The translations under genes and the position numbers were made by a program. 64,000 nucleotides of DNA from Loigolactobacillus binensis (GTDB lineage Bacteria; Bacillota; Bacilli; Lactobacillales; Lactobacillaceae), in contig NZ_BJDN01000002.1 in NCBI RefSeq assembly GCF_005405165.1, positions 1 to 64,000 on the forward strand, given 5' to 3'. This document shows positions 52,585-62,499 of the stretch, in pieces (within the stretch, counting starts at the first letter, position 1; each line of letters starts with the position of its first letter). The notes under the pieces are model-generated. The model ran no database searches. It was given only the letters and a program-made list of their open reading frames with translations, and had not been told where the DNA came from.

Positions 52585-53742
52585 ATGCAAGCAGTAGGGT
52601 TAGTGGTGGAATATAATCCGTTGCACAACGGCCATTTATATCATTTACAACAGGCTCGAAAGCGCTCTGGAGCTGAAGTTGTAGTGGCAGTGATGAGTGG
52701 TAATTACGTGCAACGAGGCGAACCAGCGCTACTAGATAAATGGACGCGGGCACAGGTGGCCTTAGCTCACGGCGTTGATCTAGTAGTGGAACTACCTTTT
52801 GCAACGGCCGTTGCGCCGGCGGATCAATTTGCGCACGGTGCTTTAAATCTATTGGCTGCGTTGCAGTGCCGCAGTTTGGCTTTTGGCACCGAGGATACTA
52901 GCATCAACTATCAGCAGGTTGGTCAGCAGCTGGCGGCCTTGCCGGAACTCCACGAGTATTTTCGCGATTATCGGCAAACCTACGCGACTCAGTTGAATCA
53001 TTTTTATCAGGAAACGCTGCAGCTAAATATTAACGCGCCAAATCAGTTGTTGGGACTGAGCTATGCCACTGCTAACGCACGACTGACGCAGCCGTTACAG
53101 TTGATCCCGGTGGCCCGCAAAGCCGCCCAGTATCAAGATACGACGTTAAATGGTGGTCCGATCGCCAGTGCAACCGCAATTCGGCGTGTGGCTTTAGGTC
53201 AGACTAGTACAGTTCAATCCTTAGCTGCTGTAGTGCCACCAGAAAGCGCGCAAGCATTGCGGCAGCAAAAATTATTAGCTTGGGCGGATTTTTATCCGTA
53301 CTTGCGTTACCGGATCTTAAGTACGCCGCGGGCCGAACTTGGGCAGATCTATCAAATGACGGAAGGATTAGAATATCGTTTCCACAGCGTGATCAAACAG
53401 GTTCATGATTTTACTAGTTTATTGCAGGCGTTGAAAACAAAACGCTATACGTATACCCGTTTACAGCGCTTATGTTTATACGTTTTGTTAAATATTCAAA
53501 GGGCAGCGATCCAGCAAACACTTGCTCATCCCTATATTCATTTATTAGGTTTTAATCAGCGTGGTCAGGCTTATTTGCATCAGATCAAGTCACAGCTAGA
53601 GCTTCCAGTGATCGCGCGGGTCAGTCAAAAAAGTGGTAGTGAATCAGGCTTACTTGGCTTAGAGGTGCGGGTCGATGATGTTTATGCGCAGTTAAATGGG
53701 CATGAACAAAACTTTAATCGGCCACCATTACGAGCAAAATAA
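52585..53742 (+). CDS. tmcAL: tRNA(Met) cytidine acetate ligase TmcAL (YlbM)
   Basis: 385 residues. The N-terminal nucleotidyltransferase domain begins GLVVEYNPLHNGHLYHLQQA and continues VVAVMSGNYVQRGEPALLDKW. TmcAL makes ac4C34 in elongator tRNA-Met from acetate and ATP, which keeps AUA/AUG reading accurate. AGGTGAG precedes ATG 52585. Monocistronic. Confidence 0.93.
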   Translation: MQAVGLVVEYNPLHNGHLYHLQQARKRSGAEVVVAVMSGNYVQRGEPALLDKWTRAQVALAHGVDLVVELPFATAVAPADQFAHGALNLLAALQCRSLAFGTEDTSINYQQVGQQLAALPELHEYFRDYRQTYATQLNHFYQETLQLNINAPNQLLGLSYATANARLTQPLQLIPVARKAAQYQDTTLNGGPIASATAIRRVALGQTSTVQSLAAVVPPESAQALRQQKLLAWADFYPYLRYRILSTPRAELGQIYQMTEGLEYRFHSVIKQVHDFTSLLQALKTKRYTYTRLQRLCLYVLLNIQRAAIQQTLAHPYIHLLGFNQRGQAYLHQIKSQLELPVIARVSQKSGSESGLLGLEVRVDDVYAQLNGHEQNFNRPPLRAK

Positions 53743-53788
53743 AATAACTGTGCTGCCTTGGGACGCAGTTCTAGCGTTATATGCGGAA

Positions 53789-53828
53789 TAAATAGGCGGC
53801 GAGAACCTATTGTCCTAGCCGCCTATTT
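53789..53828. terminator. Bidirectional terminator
   Basis: AATAGGCGGC (53791-53800) faces GCCGCCTATT; between tmcAL and the minus-strand gene. Confidence 0.8.
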
Positions 53829-53836
53829 TGATATTA

Positions 53837-54211
53837 TTATTTGCGCCAAAAAGTTGTAGTCGCTTCCTTAGTGGCCAAATTAAAATCAATTATTTGTTGT
53901 AACAGTTGGTAATTCACATCATGCGACCATGGCAGACGGATTAATTGTTTGGTATGCGTGTAGCCGGCCGCCACAATTGCAGCGGAAAAATGTTCAATTG
54001 CTGCAGCTTCAGGTGCAATCGCTAAATGTTTTTGTGCGTTGCTAAAACCGATGATAAAGGTGCCGTGGGCCGTGAACATTGGTTGATTCCACGCGATTCT
54101 GGGCACAAGTTGCGGATAAGTTGTGCTGACCCAGTCAAGCACTGTAGCAGTACGGTCTTGTTGTTGTGATGGGATCTTAGCTAGATAAGCGGAAAAAATC
54201 GCAGTTGTCAT
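53837..54211 (-). CDS. DUF1801/YdhG-like iron chaperone family protein
   Basis: 124 residues with the DUF1801 pattern: DWVSTTYPQLVPRIAWNQPMF, GTFIIGFSNAQKHLAIAPEAAAI, and KQLIRLPW. The Bacillus member YdhG was proposed to bring iron to proteins like frataxin does; the role is not settled. Read from ATG 54211; upstream AGGTTACC is a fair site. It is alone between tmcAL and yceD. Confidence 0.85.
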   Translation of the reverse strand: MTTAIFSAYLAKIPSQQQDRTATVLDWVSTTYPQLVPRIAWNQPMFTAHGTFIIGFSNAQKHLAIAPEAAAIEHFSAAIVAAGYTHTKQLIRLPWSHDVNYQLLQQIIDFNLATKEATTTFWRK

Positions 54212-54449
54212 AGGTAACCTCGCTTATTCGTTTTAAGTTTATTATAAAAAAACTTGGCAAATCAGGCTAGTTTTATGACTTAATATTAATTTCAGAAAAT
54301 TCAACAAATTCCTAGCAACTACGGGTTATATCAGCTATAATCAAATCTGCGCCTTGGTAATTAAATTTGGTGAATTGATGGTTAAACAGAGGTTGCGAAA
54401 CCGTAAAAAGCGCGTAATACCGGCGTTGACTTCTGTAAAGTAAATTAGG

Positions 54450-54478
54450 TTGACAAAGATTTTCGGGAAAGTTATAAT
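54450..54478 (+). promoter_or_regulatory. Consensus promoter of yceD-rpmF
   Basis: TTGACA (54450-54455), exactly 17 nt, TATAAT (54473-54478). A perfect match to the sigma-A consensus, as expected for a ribosomal protein gene. The rest of the 54212-54507 gap shows no other feature. Confidence 0.93.
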
Positions 54479-54507
54479 TATTCTCGTTGCATTAGGAGGA
54501 AACTTCA

Positions 54508-55062
54508 ATGAAATGGTCTTTACTTGAATTAGAAAAGTATCGGCAAGAACCGTTACCATTAGCAGAAACGCTTGATTTAAAGGCAACTTTGATTGAACGT
54601 GATCCGCAAATTATTGATGTAAGCCCGATCAAAGTAACTGGTTTGATTTCATTAGATCAGCAGACGATCACAACTTATGTTAAGGTAAAAGGGAGCTTGA
54701 CGCTACCGTCGACTCGCTCGTTAAAGCCAGTGACACTGCCGCTAGATTTTGATTTTACTGAATTCTACGTGCCAGCTAGCCAGCGTAAACAAGCAGAACT
54801 TGATCGTGAAGATACCGTGATCGTTTTAGAGCATGAGACTTTGGATCTAGATACGGCGATAGTGGATAATATCTTGCTGAATATCCCAATGCAGGTGTTG
54901 ACTCCTCATGAATGTGAGGATGAAGCTGATATGCCTAAAGGTAATGATTGGCAAGTGATCTCTGAAGATGACTATGATCAGTTACTGGAAGCGCGTAAAC
55001 AACAAGTTGATCCACGTTTTGCTCAACTAAAAGGTTTATTCAACGAATCAACCGATAAGTAA
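54508..55062 (+). CDS. yceD: YceD/DUF177 protein
   Basis: 184 residues, with the usual DUF177 features: VSPIKVTGLISLDQQTITTYVKVKGSL and DLDTAIVDNILLNIPMQVLTPHE. Encoded ahead of rpmF throughout bacteria; linked to 23S rRNA/50S maturation. AGGAGG precedes ATG 54508. rpmF begins 35 nt later. Confidence 0.92.
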   Translation: MKWSLLELEKYRQEPLPLAETLDLKATLIERDPQIIDVSPIKVTGLISLDQQTITTYVKVKGSLTLPSTRSLKPVTLPLDFDFTEFYVPASQRKQAELDREDTVIVLEHETLDLDTAIVDNILLNIPMQVLTPHECEDEADMPKGNDWQVISEDDYDQLLEARKQQVDPRFAQLKGLFNESTDK

Positions 55063-55097
55063 TGTAAAACGATAATATTTTAAGGAGGTGGAATTTA

Positions 55098-55286
55098 ATG
55101 GCTGTACCAGCAAGAAAAACCTCAAAGACGAAGAAACGTATGCGTCGGGGACACATTAAATTAGCAACGCCTAACTTAAGCCCATGCCCAAACTGTGGTG
55201 AATTACGCGTATCTCATCACGTTTGCCCAAGCTGTGGCTTCTACGATGGCAAACAAGTTGTCAATACAGGTAAAAGTGAAAACTAA
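55098..55286 (+). CDS. rpmF: Ribosomal protein L32, zinc form
   Basis: 62 residues. Complete CPNC...CPSC zinc motif (residues 32-48), so this is the Zn-binding (C+) version. AAGGAGG precedes ATG 55098. Follows yceD. Confidence 0.97.
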   Translation: MAVPARKTSKTKKRMRRGHIKLATPNLSPCPNCGELRVSHHVCPSCGFYDGKQVVNTGKSEN

Positions 55287-55301
55287 AACAGACCTGTTTT
55301 A

Positions 55302-55336
55302 AAAGCATTAGCGGCCATGGCGCTAATGCTTTTTGT
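55302..55336 (+). terminator. Terminator of rpmF
   Basis: AGCATTAGCG and CGCTAATGCTTTTT, loop GCCATGG; a small AAAACAG/CTGTTTT hairpin precedes it. Confidence 0.88.
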
Positions 55337-55445
55337 ATACTTAAAACGGTTTGCATAGAATAATTCAAAAGCAGTTTACCTTTTATTTAGTAGGCTTTTT
55401 TGATAGGATAGAAGTTGTTAAATAGATAAGGGGGCACAAAGAAAT

Positions 55446-56870
55446 ATGGAAAAGCAAACACCACAAATTGGTGTCGTCGGTATGGCGGTTATGGGCAAAA
55501 ACTTAGCCTTAAACATCGAAAGCCGCGGTTATACCGTCGCCATTTACAATCGGACAAGTTCGAAGACAGAAACGGTGGCTAAAGAACATGCCGATAAAAA
55601 ATTAGTGCCAAGTTATAGTATTCAAGATTTCGTTGCGTCATTGGAAAAGCCACGGCGGATTATTTTAATGGTTAAAGCCGGTGCTGGCACTGACGCGGTG
55701 ATCCAAGAATTACTGCCATTATTGGATAAAGGTGATGTCCTGATCGATGGTGGTAACACCTTCTTTAAGGACACTATGCGGCGGAATGCTGAATTAGATA
55801 AATCAGGCATTAACTTTATTGGGATGGGTGTTTCTGGCGGTGAACTAGGTGCCTTACAAGGTCCTTCAATGATGCCTGGTGGCCAGAAGGAAGCTTACGA
55901 CTTAGTTGCACCGATCTTTGAACAAATGGCTGCTAAGGCCCAAGATGGTGCTCCTTGTGTTACTTATATCGGTGCCAATGGTGCTGGTCATTACGTTAAA
56001 ATGATCCATAACGGGATCGAATATGGCGATGAAGAACTGATTGCTGAAAGTTATCATTTATTGCATGATTTAGTGGGGCTGTCAGTTGCCGAAATTGCTG
56101 ATATCTTTGCTGATTGGAATAAAGGTGAACTAGATAGCTATTTGATCGAGATTACGGCTGATATTTTGACCCGTAAGGATGATCTTGGTACTGGCAAACC
56201 GATTGTTGACGTGATTTTAGATCGGACGGCTAATAAAGGAACTGGTAAATGGAGTTCCGGTAACGCCTTAGAGTTAGAGATCCCCCAGTCTTTGATCACT
56301 GAATCTGTTTATGCCCGTTATATTTCGATGATGAAGGACGAACGCGTCAAGGCTAGCAAGGTTTTACCTAAGCCAGCTGGTAAAGTTGCAATTGATAAAA
56401 AAGCGGTTGTGGAAATGATCCGCAAAGCGTTGTATTTCAGTAAGATCATGAGTTACGCGCAAGGCTTTGAACAAATGCGGATTGCTTCGGCCCATTATGA
56501 TTGGGATTTAGATTATGCTAATATTGCGCGGATCTGGCGTGCCGGTTGCATTATTCGGGCCCAGTTCTTGCAGAACATTACGGATGCTTACGAAAAGGAT
56601 CCTAAGTTACAAAACTTAATGTTAGATGACTATTTCTTGGATATTACGAAACAATATCAAGAATCAGTTCGTGACTTAGTTGGCTTGGCTGTTAAGGCTG
56701 GGGTTCCTGTGCCTGGTTTTGCTGCTGCTATTTCTTACTTTGATTCCTACCGCGCTGAACGTTTGCCGGCTAACATCATTCAGGCAGAACGGGATTACTT
56801 TGGTGCGCATACCTATGAACGGACTGACCGTGAAGGCAGCTTCCATTATCCATGGTATGAAGAACAATAA
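55446..56870 (+). CDS. gnd: 6-phosphogluconate dehydrogenase, decarboxylating
   Basis: 474 residues, standard length of the long-chain enzyme. NADP-binding start [20 protein letters not shown], substrate motif [19 protein letters not shown] (usually GEEGA), catalytic Lys in [13 protein letters not shown], and KGTGKW. It produces ribulose 5-phosphate, CO2 and NADPH from 6-phosphogluconate. It indicates an oxidative pentose phosphate or phosphoketolase route. Monocistronic; AAGGGGGC (55430-55437) precedes ATG 55446. Confidence 0.97.
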   Translation: MEKQTPQIGVVGMAVMGKNLALNIESRGYTVAIYNRTSSKTETVAKEHADKKLVPSYSIQDFVASLEKPRRIILMVKAGAGTDAVIQELLPLLDKGDVLIDGGNTFFKDTMRRNAELDKSGINFIGMGVSGGELGALQGPSMMPGGQKEAYDLVAPIFEQMAAKAQDGAPCVTYIGANGAGHYVKMIHNGIEYGDEELIAESYHLLHDLVGLSVAEIADIFADWNKGELDSYLIEITADILTRKDDLGTGKPIVDVILDRTANKGTGKWSSGNALELEIPQSLITESVYARYISMMKDERVKASKVLPKPAGKVAIDKKAVVEMIRKALYFSKIMSYAQGFEQMRIASAHYDWDLDYANIARIWRAGCIIRAQFLQNITDAYEKDPKLQNLMLDDYFLDITKQYQESVRDLVGLAVKAGVPVPGFAAAISYFDSYRAERLPANIIQAERDYFGAHTYERTDREGSFHYPWYEEQ

Positions 56871-56882
56871 GTGAATTTTTAC

Positions 56883-56917
56883 TGAACACAAGGCTAGTTT
56901 TAGCTTTGTGTTTTTTT
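56883..56917 (+). terminator. Terminator of gnd
   Basis: ACACAAGGCTA and TAGCTTTGTGTTTTTTT. Confidence 0.9.
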
Positions 56918-57082
56918 ATTTATGAGATTTTGCTAAAAGCGCTGATCGAAGTCAGTAGTAGCTTTTTCGGCTAAAGAATGGTAAAATACTTAGCTGTATG
57001 AGTATGCTTATCAGCAAGCTTTAAGTGTAAATATAATAAAGTGAGAAATAAATAACGTTTTTTCAAGGAGTTGTCAAACTGG

Positions 57083-57769
57083 ATGAGTAAAGTTCTAATT
57101 ATTGAAGATGAAAAAAATCTAGCCCGCTTCGTTGAACTTGAACTGAAACATGAGGGCTATGAAACAACGGTTCATTACAATGGCCGAACTGGGTTAGATG
57201 CGGCGCTAAATAATGACTGGGATGCCATTTTACTTGATTTAATGTTGCCTGAATTAAATGGTTTAGAAGTTTGCCGGCGTGTGCGTCAGGTCAAAAACAC
57301 ACCGATCATTATGATGACTGCGCGTGATTCGGTGATTGATCGTGTTTCGGGTCTTGATCATGGGGCTGACGACTACATTGTTAAACCTTTTGCTATTGAG
57401 GAATTACTAGCGCGGCTACGGGCATTATTGCGGCGTATCGACATCGAAGGCGAACAGAATAACGCTAAGCAAACCACGGTTTCGTATCGTGACCTACAGA
57501 TTGAAAAGGAAAATCGCGTGGTTAAGCGCGGTAGTGAAACTATCGATCTGACAAAACGTGAATATGAGTTATTGCTGACTTTAATGGAGAATGTGAATGT
57601 TGTTTTAGGTCGGGATGTGCTCTTAAATAAAGTTTGGGGTTACGAAAGTGAAGTTGAGACCAACGTAGTCGATGTTTATATTCGTTATTTGCGTAATAAG
57701 ATCGATCGTAAAGGCGAAGAAAGCTATATTCAAACGGTACGTGGTACTGGGTACGTGATGCGCTCGTGA
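57083..57769 (+). CDS. OmpR-family response regulator
   Basis: 228 residues from ATG 57083 (AAGGAG about 12 nt upstream; a TTG at 57071 abuts the site). Receiver domain (1-120): VLIIEDEKN, phospho-acceptor Asp in [21 protein letters not shown]. The winged-helix output domain (about 130-228) has [19 protein letters not shown] and [16 protein letters not shown]. It forms a pair with the kinase that follows. Resembles ArlR and relatives, but the signal and targets are unknown. Confidence 0.93.
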   Translation: MSKVLIIEDEKNLARFVELELKHEGYETTVHYNGRTGLDAALNNDWDAILLDLMLPELNGLEVCRRVRQVKNTPIIMMTARDSVIDRVSGLDHGADDYIVKPFAIEELLARLRALLRRIDIEGEQNNAKQTTVSYRDLQIEKENRVVKRGSETIDLTKREYELLLTLMENVNVVLGRDVLLNKVWGYESEVETNVVDVYIRYLRNKIDRKGEESYIQTVRGTGYVMRS

Positions 57770-59343
57770 TGACAAGCCAAGACAGTGATTCTAATCAAGT
57801 AAAGCGGGCTCGACGCTTCTCCCTTAAGTGGAAGTGGGCGTTGGGTGCCGCTTTTGGTATATTCATTGTGTTTGCTATTTTTGCTATCCTACTGTTTAGT
57901 CGTTTTACGGCGATCATGATGGGTCAAGAAGAAACGAATTTACAGGATACCATGACCCTAGTAGTTGAACGCTTGAATAATCAATCGAATACCTTGACGC
58001 ATAAAACGGTATTACCTTATTTACGTCCGGATTTGGCTACCGCTTCAGATGCGGTACCGCAAAGTGACGCTAACGCCAAAAACAACATTTATACGGATTC
58101 GATCATAGTTAAATTAGCGCGCGAAGACGTCACGGTTAGTATTTATAATCCGCAAGGCAAGGTTGTTTTCGCGTCGCGGAATATCCCTAATAAATTTAAA
58201 CGCACGAATATGGTTAAAATTTCCCGAGAAAAAGTGGGCACGCAGGATGGCTTTATTGGTCGGCGCCCAATTCGTTCGCGGACAAGCGGTCGTATTATTG
58301 GCTATGCCCAGGTGACTAGTCAATTAGGAACATTACGTAAGGATCAGCATCAATTATTGATTGCTTTTTATATTTTAGGGGCATTTGCATTTCTGATCAG
58401 TGGTTTGATCGGTTACTTGTTGGCGGTTTACTTCTTAAAGCCGTTGAAGGCAATGACGGAAACCATTGATATTATCAACCAGGAACCGCAATCAGTGGAA
58501 CGAATTGCTGACAGCCCGCGCAACGATGAATTAGCTGATCTGACCCATTTATTTAACGATATGCTGGATCGGATGCAACGTTATATTGAACAACAGGAAG
58601 AGTTTGTGGAAGACGTTTCCCATGAACTACGAACGCCAGTGGCGATCATTGAAGGCCACATGCAAATGTTGAACCGGTGGGGTAAGGATGACCCAGAGAT
58701 CTTAAGTGAGTCGATCAGTGCTTCGCTACAAGAAATTACGCGAATGAAAAGTTTGGTTCAAGAAATGTTAGATCTTTCGCGAGCTGAACAAGTAGACGTT
58801 CACTATCCCAACGCCTTGACTGATGCCAAAGAAGTTGCCAATCAGGTATTCGGTAACTTTAAATTGATCCATCCTGAGTTCACCTTCATTTTGGATGATG
58901 ATTTGAAGGCACCGACGATCATTAAAATTTATCGTGATCATTTTGAACAGATCTTGATTATTTTAATGGATAATGCCGTTAAATATTCACAAAAGCGTCA
59001 GGAAGTTCATTTGTCAATTTCGCGGAATGAACGCAGTGTTGAGATTGCCGTTCAGGATTTCGGTGAAGGTATTGCCCCAGAAAACATTGAGCGGGTGTTT
59101 AATCGCTTTTATCGTGTAGATAAAGCACGCAGTCGTGATAAAGGTGGTAACGGGCTGGGCTTATCAATCGCCCAGCATTTAGTTGAGAGTTACCACGGCG
59201 ATATTCGCGTGGAAAGTGTTTTAGGTAGTGGCACGATTTTTCGGATCACGTTCCCAATCGTTAAAACATTAGCACCAGGGGAATCATTACTGGATCTAGA
59301 AAATAAAACGGGTAATTCATCAGTACCACCGAGCCGTAATTAA
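57769..59343 (+). CDS. Sensor histidine kinase, HAMP type (ArlS-like)
   Basis: 524 residues from ATG 57769 (TGATG overlap with the regulator; a GTG at 57766 is possible). Two transmembrane helices (about 20-45 and 198-222) flank an extracellular region of ~150 residues. HAMP (223-275), H-box VSHELRTPVAIIEGH with the phosphorylated His near residue 286, N-box LMDNAVKYS, G-boxes FGEGIAPENIE and GNGLGLSIAQHL. It phosphorylates the regulator encoded just upstream. The last ~25 residues are unconserved. Confidence 0.93.
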   Translation: MTSQDSDSNQVKRARRFSLKWKWALGAAFGIFIVFAIFAILLFSRFTAIMMGQEETNLQDTMTLVVERLNNQSNTLTHKTVLPYLRPDLATASDAVPQSDANAKNNIYTDSIIVKLAREDVTVSIYNPQGKVVFASRNIPNKFKRTNMVKISREKVGTQDGFIGRRPIRSRTSGRIIGYAQVTSQLGTLRKDQHQLLIAFYILGAFAFLISGLIGYLLAVYFLKPLKAMTETIDIINQEPQSVERIADSPRNDELADLTHLFNDMLDRMQRYIEQQEEFVEDVSHELRTPVAIIEGHMQMLNRWGKDDPEILSESISASLQEITRMKSLVQEMLDLSRAEQVDVHYPNALTDAKEVANQVFGNFKLIHPEFTFILDDDLKAPTIIKIYRDHFEQILIILMDNAVKYSQKRQEVHLSISRNERSVEIAVQDFGEGIAPENIERVFNRFYRVDKARSRDKGGNGLGLSIAQHLVESYHGDIRVESVLGSGTIFRITFPIVKTLAPGESLLDLENKTGNSSVPPSRN

Positions 59344-59392
59344 AAAGCATTTGGCACTTCAACTAGTTTGAGGTGACAAATGCTTTTTGTTT
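59342..59392. terminator. Terminator between the sensor kinase and yidC
   Basis: AAAAAGCATTTGGCACTTC pairs with GAGGTGACAAATGCTTTTT; usable from both sides. Confidence 0.88.
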
Positions 59393-60341
59393 ATTTATGG
59401 TGTTGTTGTTTTCCAGCATTACGATTACGGCCATGGTTTGGTGTAGCCGGCGCTGCCGTAACGACTTTTGGTTTCGGCTTTGGTGCTGGTGCCGGGGTCG
59501 GTTTGGCCACGGGCTTCGGTGGATTCTTCTTAAGATCCGCTGCTACCTGCGCTTTGATCCGCGGCATATAGTAGAAATTGGTGATCAGTGTTTGGAAAAT
59601 AGCTAAGATCCCACCGGCGAAGAAATACAGACCTAAGCCGGCCGGTGAAACTAAAGCAATGAAGAAGGTCATCACAGGACTCATCATCATCATTGTTTTC
59701 ATTTGTTTCTTTTGACTTTCAGGTAAACCGACTAGGGATAGGTAACCTTGGGCAACGTAAGTCAAGCCCGCCAAAACCGCGACTACAACGTTAGTTTGGC
59801 CTAAACTAATGCCTAGGAAGGTACTCTTGAAGATTGCCGGACTATATTGAATTGCCATATACAGTGCGGAGAAGACCGGTAACTGGATCAATAGCGGTAA
59901 ACAGCCGATCCCGCCGGTCATGCTGACCCCATTTTCCTTCATGGTCGCCATCAATTCCTGACTAAGTGCCGATTTTTCTTCAGGCGTTGTGGCAGCGGCC
60001 TGACGCTTCTGAATATCGTCTAACTGCGGTTTGATCGCTTCACGGCGGTGTTGCTGCGTTAAGGTGCTCTTAGACTGACTGAGCATTAACGGCAGTAAAA
60101 CCAAGCGGACAATCAAGGTGATCAACAGAATGGCCCAACCATAATCAGGTGGATTGCCGAATAATTTGGCCATCCAAGTGATCAGATGTTGCATCGGGAG
60201 ACCAAGAAAATGATAAATGGGACCGTAAAGGAAGCCAGTTGGTGGCTGTCTATGTGTTTGGGTGTTGGTACAAGCAGACATTAATAAGGTTAATACCGTA
60301 AAAAGTCCACCATAACCGAGCAGACGTTTTGTTCGCTTCAT
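59391..60341 (-). CDS. yidC: Membrane protein insertase YidC/OxaA, lipoprotein type
   Basis: 316 residues. Signal peptide with lipobox LLMSAC (Cys24), then the 60KD_IMP domain: YGWAILLITLIVRLVLLPLMLSQ, Arg in the hydrophilic groove (IVRL), and the helical hairpin KPQLDDIQKRQA. The C-terminal ~50 residues are rich in K, P and A (KPTPAPAPKPKPK) and end in HHK, as in YidC2-type proteins that bind ribosomes. It inserts membrane proteins with or without SecYEG. Divergent to nothing; acyP lies upstream on the same strand. Confidence 0.93.
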   Translation of the reverse strand: MKRTKRLLGYGGLFTVLTLLMSACTNTQTHRQPPTGFLYGPIYHFLGLPMQHLITWMAKLFGNPPDYGWAILLITLIVRLVLLPLMLSQSKSTLTQQHRREAIKPQLDDIQKRQAAATTPEEKSALSQELMATMKENGVSMTGGIGCLPLLIQLPVFSALYMAIQYSPAIFKSTFLGISLGQTNVVVAVLAGLTYVAQGYLSLVGLPESQKKQMKTMMMMSPVMTFFIALVSPAGLGLYFFAGGILAIFQTLITNFYYMPRIKAQVAADLKKNPPKPVAKPTPAPAPKPKPKVVTAAPATPNHGRNRNAGKQQHHK

Positions 60342-60514
60342 GTTTTGGATTTAGTTCCTTTCTACTCCACAAAATAGGTAGCTTACTAAGCAAAATACGC
60401 TAAGTAAACCTGATTCGCTGGTGCTGCGCCTAGTAGCCAGACTTGATAGGCGCAATGAGTGCAATAAAGTCTTCTACTACTATACTTTAAGCTAAGTTTT
60501 TTTTCAATCAGACT

Positions 60515-60790
60515 TTAGTAGGTGACGGAAAAATCAGTGTAATCTTTGGTGGTGCCCATTTCAGTTAAATCGATCCGGGTTACTTTGGCGTAAGGTGAAG
60601 GCCCCTTTTTTAATGATTGAATGAAGTTGACCACCGCGTGATCGCTACCTTGCGCCTCAATATAAACGGTACCGTCTAATAGGTTACGCACGATTCCTTT
60701 AACGCCGACTTTGTCGGCTAGCATTTTAGTGGTGTAACGGAAACCAACGCCTTGAACGCGGCCAAAAACGATTAAACTAACACGGCGCAT
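60515..60790 (-). CDS. acyP: Acylphosphatase
   Basis: 91 residues from ATG 60790, behind AAGGAGGGA. The signature VFGRVQGVGFRYTT holds the phosphate-binding Arg, and GIVRNLLDGTVYIEAQG the catalytic Asn. Hydrolyses acyl phosphates such as acetyl phosphate. The order yidC - acyP - trmH is conserved in lactobacilli. Confidence 0.95.
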   Translation of the reverse strand: MRRVSLIVFGRVQGVGFRYTTKMLADKVGVKGIVRNLLDGTVYIEAQGSDHAVVNFIQSLKKGPSPYAKVTRIDLTEMGTTKDYTDFSVTY

Positions 60791-60974
60791 GCTATCCCTC
60801 CTTGAAATTATTTCATAATTCATTATAAGGAATTTAGGCCGTAGTCGCCAGTCTTCTACTTAAATTGGGGTGGTCGGCAAGGCTTACCTTACTGGTAGTG
60901 GGGTATGCTATACTATGGATTAATAATTCACAATTAAAATTTGTCATTTAATATTAGGTTGAAGGAGATACAGT

Positions 60975-61730
60975 ATGACGTTAATTACTAGTTCTAAAAA
61001 TGAATTGATAAAATCTTTGCGTAAGTTAACGCGCAAAAAAAATCGTGAAGAGCAGCAGCGTTATTTGTTAGAGGGTGTGCATTTAGTTCGCGAAGCAATC
61101 AAGGCTCAGCAAAAACTGATCATGTTATTGGCGACCACAGATTTTCAACAGGTCGATTGGTTACCTACTGACGTACCCACCTATTGGTTAACCCCTGAAG
61201 TGGCACAGGCGTTGGGCACAACGGTGACTACGCAAGGTATTTTTGCGGTATTACCGTTACCAGTTACAACTGTGCCACAAACTTATACCGGTACGTGGTT
61301 ATTGCTTGATGGTGTGCAGGATCCTGGTAATATCGGTACTATGGTGCGTACTGCCGACGCCGCTGGCTTATCGGGGGTCGTTTTAGGCCAAGGAAGTGCT
61401 GACTTGTACAGCGCTAAGGTTTTACGGTCGATGCAGGGTAGTCATTTACATATTCCAATTTATCAAGGGGAACTAACCACTTGGTTACAGGCTTTTAAAG
61501 CCGCACAAGTCCCAATTTTTGGTAGCGAATTGAATCCTGCGGCAGTCGCTTTTCATCAAATACCTGCACAAAAGAATTTTGCTTTGATCATGGGCAATGA
61601 GGGCAATGGCATGCAAGCGGCTTTATTGGCGCAGACCGATCAGAACTTATATATCCCCATTCAAGGACGCGCGGAATCCCTTAATGTCGCTATTGCGGCG
61701 GGAATATTACTGTTTCAACTCAAAGATTAA
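60975..61730 (+). CDS. TrmH/SpoU-family RNA methyltransferase
   Basis: 251 residues. N-terminal substrate-binding domain (1-95), SPOUT domain with VQDPGNIGTMVRTADAAG (motif 1), ALIMGNEGNGM (motif 2) and IPIQGRAESLNVAIAAGILLFQL (motif 3), forming the trefoil-knot SAM site. Methylates a 2'-O ribose in rRNA or tRNA, target not determined (RlmB-like). Extended -10 TGCTATACT at 60906-60914. Divergent to acyP. Confidence 0.93.
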   Translation: MTLITSSKNELIKSLRKLTRKKNREEQQRYLLEGVHLVREAIKAQQKLIMLLATTDFQQVDWLPTDVPTYWLTPEVAQALGTTVTTQGIFAVLPLPVTTVPQTYTGTWLLLDGVQDPGNIGTMVRTADAAGLSGVVLGQGSADLYSAKVLRSMQGSHLHIPIYQGELTTWLQAFKAAQVPIFGSELNPAAVAFHQIPAQKNFALIMGNEGNGMQAALLAQTDQNLYIPIQGRAESLNVAIAAGILLFQLKD

Positions 61731-61880
61731 GAATAGATTACGTTCGGTGTAAAATTATGGCTAAGTTGAAAAAAATAAGGTATGCTAAGCCGTGAAAGTT
61801 GAAAAGCTTTTTAATGATTATTTAGTCTGTCGTTTAGGCCCAGCGCTTAGTTGATTTTATATGAGAAAGGCAGTCGTTGA

Positions 61881-62396
61881 ATGACCAAAAAACTTAACTG
61901 GCAAGATGATCAAGCTTATGTTAATGAAATTGCTGACTTACTGGCAACTGATGCGGTACAACGTTTAGCTAATTACACGCAGCATCATTTTTCTAATCGT
62001 TTGGAGCACTCGTTGAATGTTTCTTATCGTAGTTATTTAATTGCTAAGAAGTTACATTTAGATACCCGGGCAACCGCACGCGGTGGTTTATTGCATGATC
62101 TATTCTATTATGATTGGCGTACCACCAAATTTGATATGGGTACTCATGCCTATGTTCACCCGCGGATCGCATTGCGCAACGCTGAAAAAATAACTGAATT
62201 ATCTAAAAAAGAAAAAGACATTATTATCAAGCACATGTGGGGAGCAACAATTGCGCCACCACGCTATATGGAAAGTATGATCGTGTCCTTAGTCGATGAT
62301 TATTGCGCTATTGATGAATACGCGGTACCCGAATTACAAAAATCTAGTCACAGCTTAAAACAACGAATGTTAAAACTAACTACTAAAGGTAATTAA
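61881..62396 (+). CDS. HD-domain phosphohydrolase
   Basis: 171 residues. HD motif: RLEHSLNVSYRSYLIAKKL, GLLHDLFYYDW, KHMWGAT. GAAAGG precedes ATG 61881. Substrate unknown; small cytoplasmic enzyme, often found between the trmH-like gene and pheS in lactobacilli. Confidence 0.88.
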   Translation: MTKKLNWQDDQAYVNEIADLLATDAVQRLANYTQHHFSNRLEHSLNVSYRSYLIAKKLHLDTRATARGGLLHDLFYYDWRTTKFDMGTHAYVHPRIALRNAEKITELSKKEKDIIIKHMWGATIAPPRYMESMIVSLVDDYCAIDEYAVPELQKSSHSLKQRMLKLTTKGN

Positions 62397-62487
62397 TTAA
62401 AAAAGATTATGGCGCATTGAATTGCGGCATAATCTTTTTTGTTGAGAGTGTAGGCGGCAACGGTTTTAATTAGGTTGCCGCCGTTTT
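62397..62487. terminator. Two consecutive hairpin terminators
   Basis: AAAAAAGATTATG (62400-62412) pairs with CATAATCTTTTTT (near 62441), and GGCGGCAAC (62453-62461) pairs with GTTGCCGCC before GTTTT (62487). The first ends the HD gene, the second may end the leftward stress gene. Confidence 0.82.
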
Positions 62488-62499
62488 ATGAACTTTGTT

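Noticed and set aside
55446-56870. Defective 6-phosphogluconate dehydrogenase because GEEGA reads GELGA
   Set aside because: The catalytic Lys, Ser-Gly-Gly and remaining motifs are intact and the length is normal, so activity is expected.
59373-59606. Plus-strand frame rich in Trp/Arg/Gly opposite yidC
   Set aside because: It is the complement of the Lys/Pro/Ala-rich YidC tail and has no ribosome binding site.
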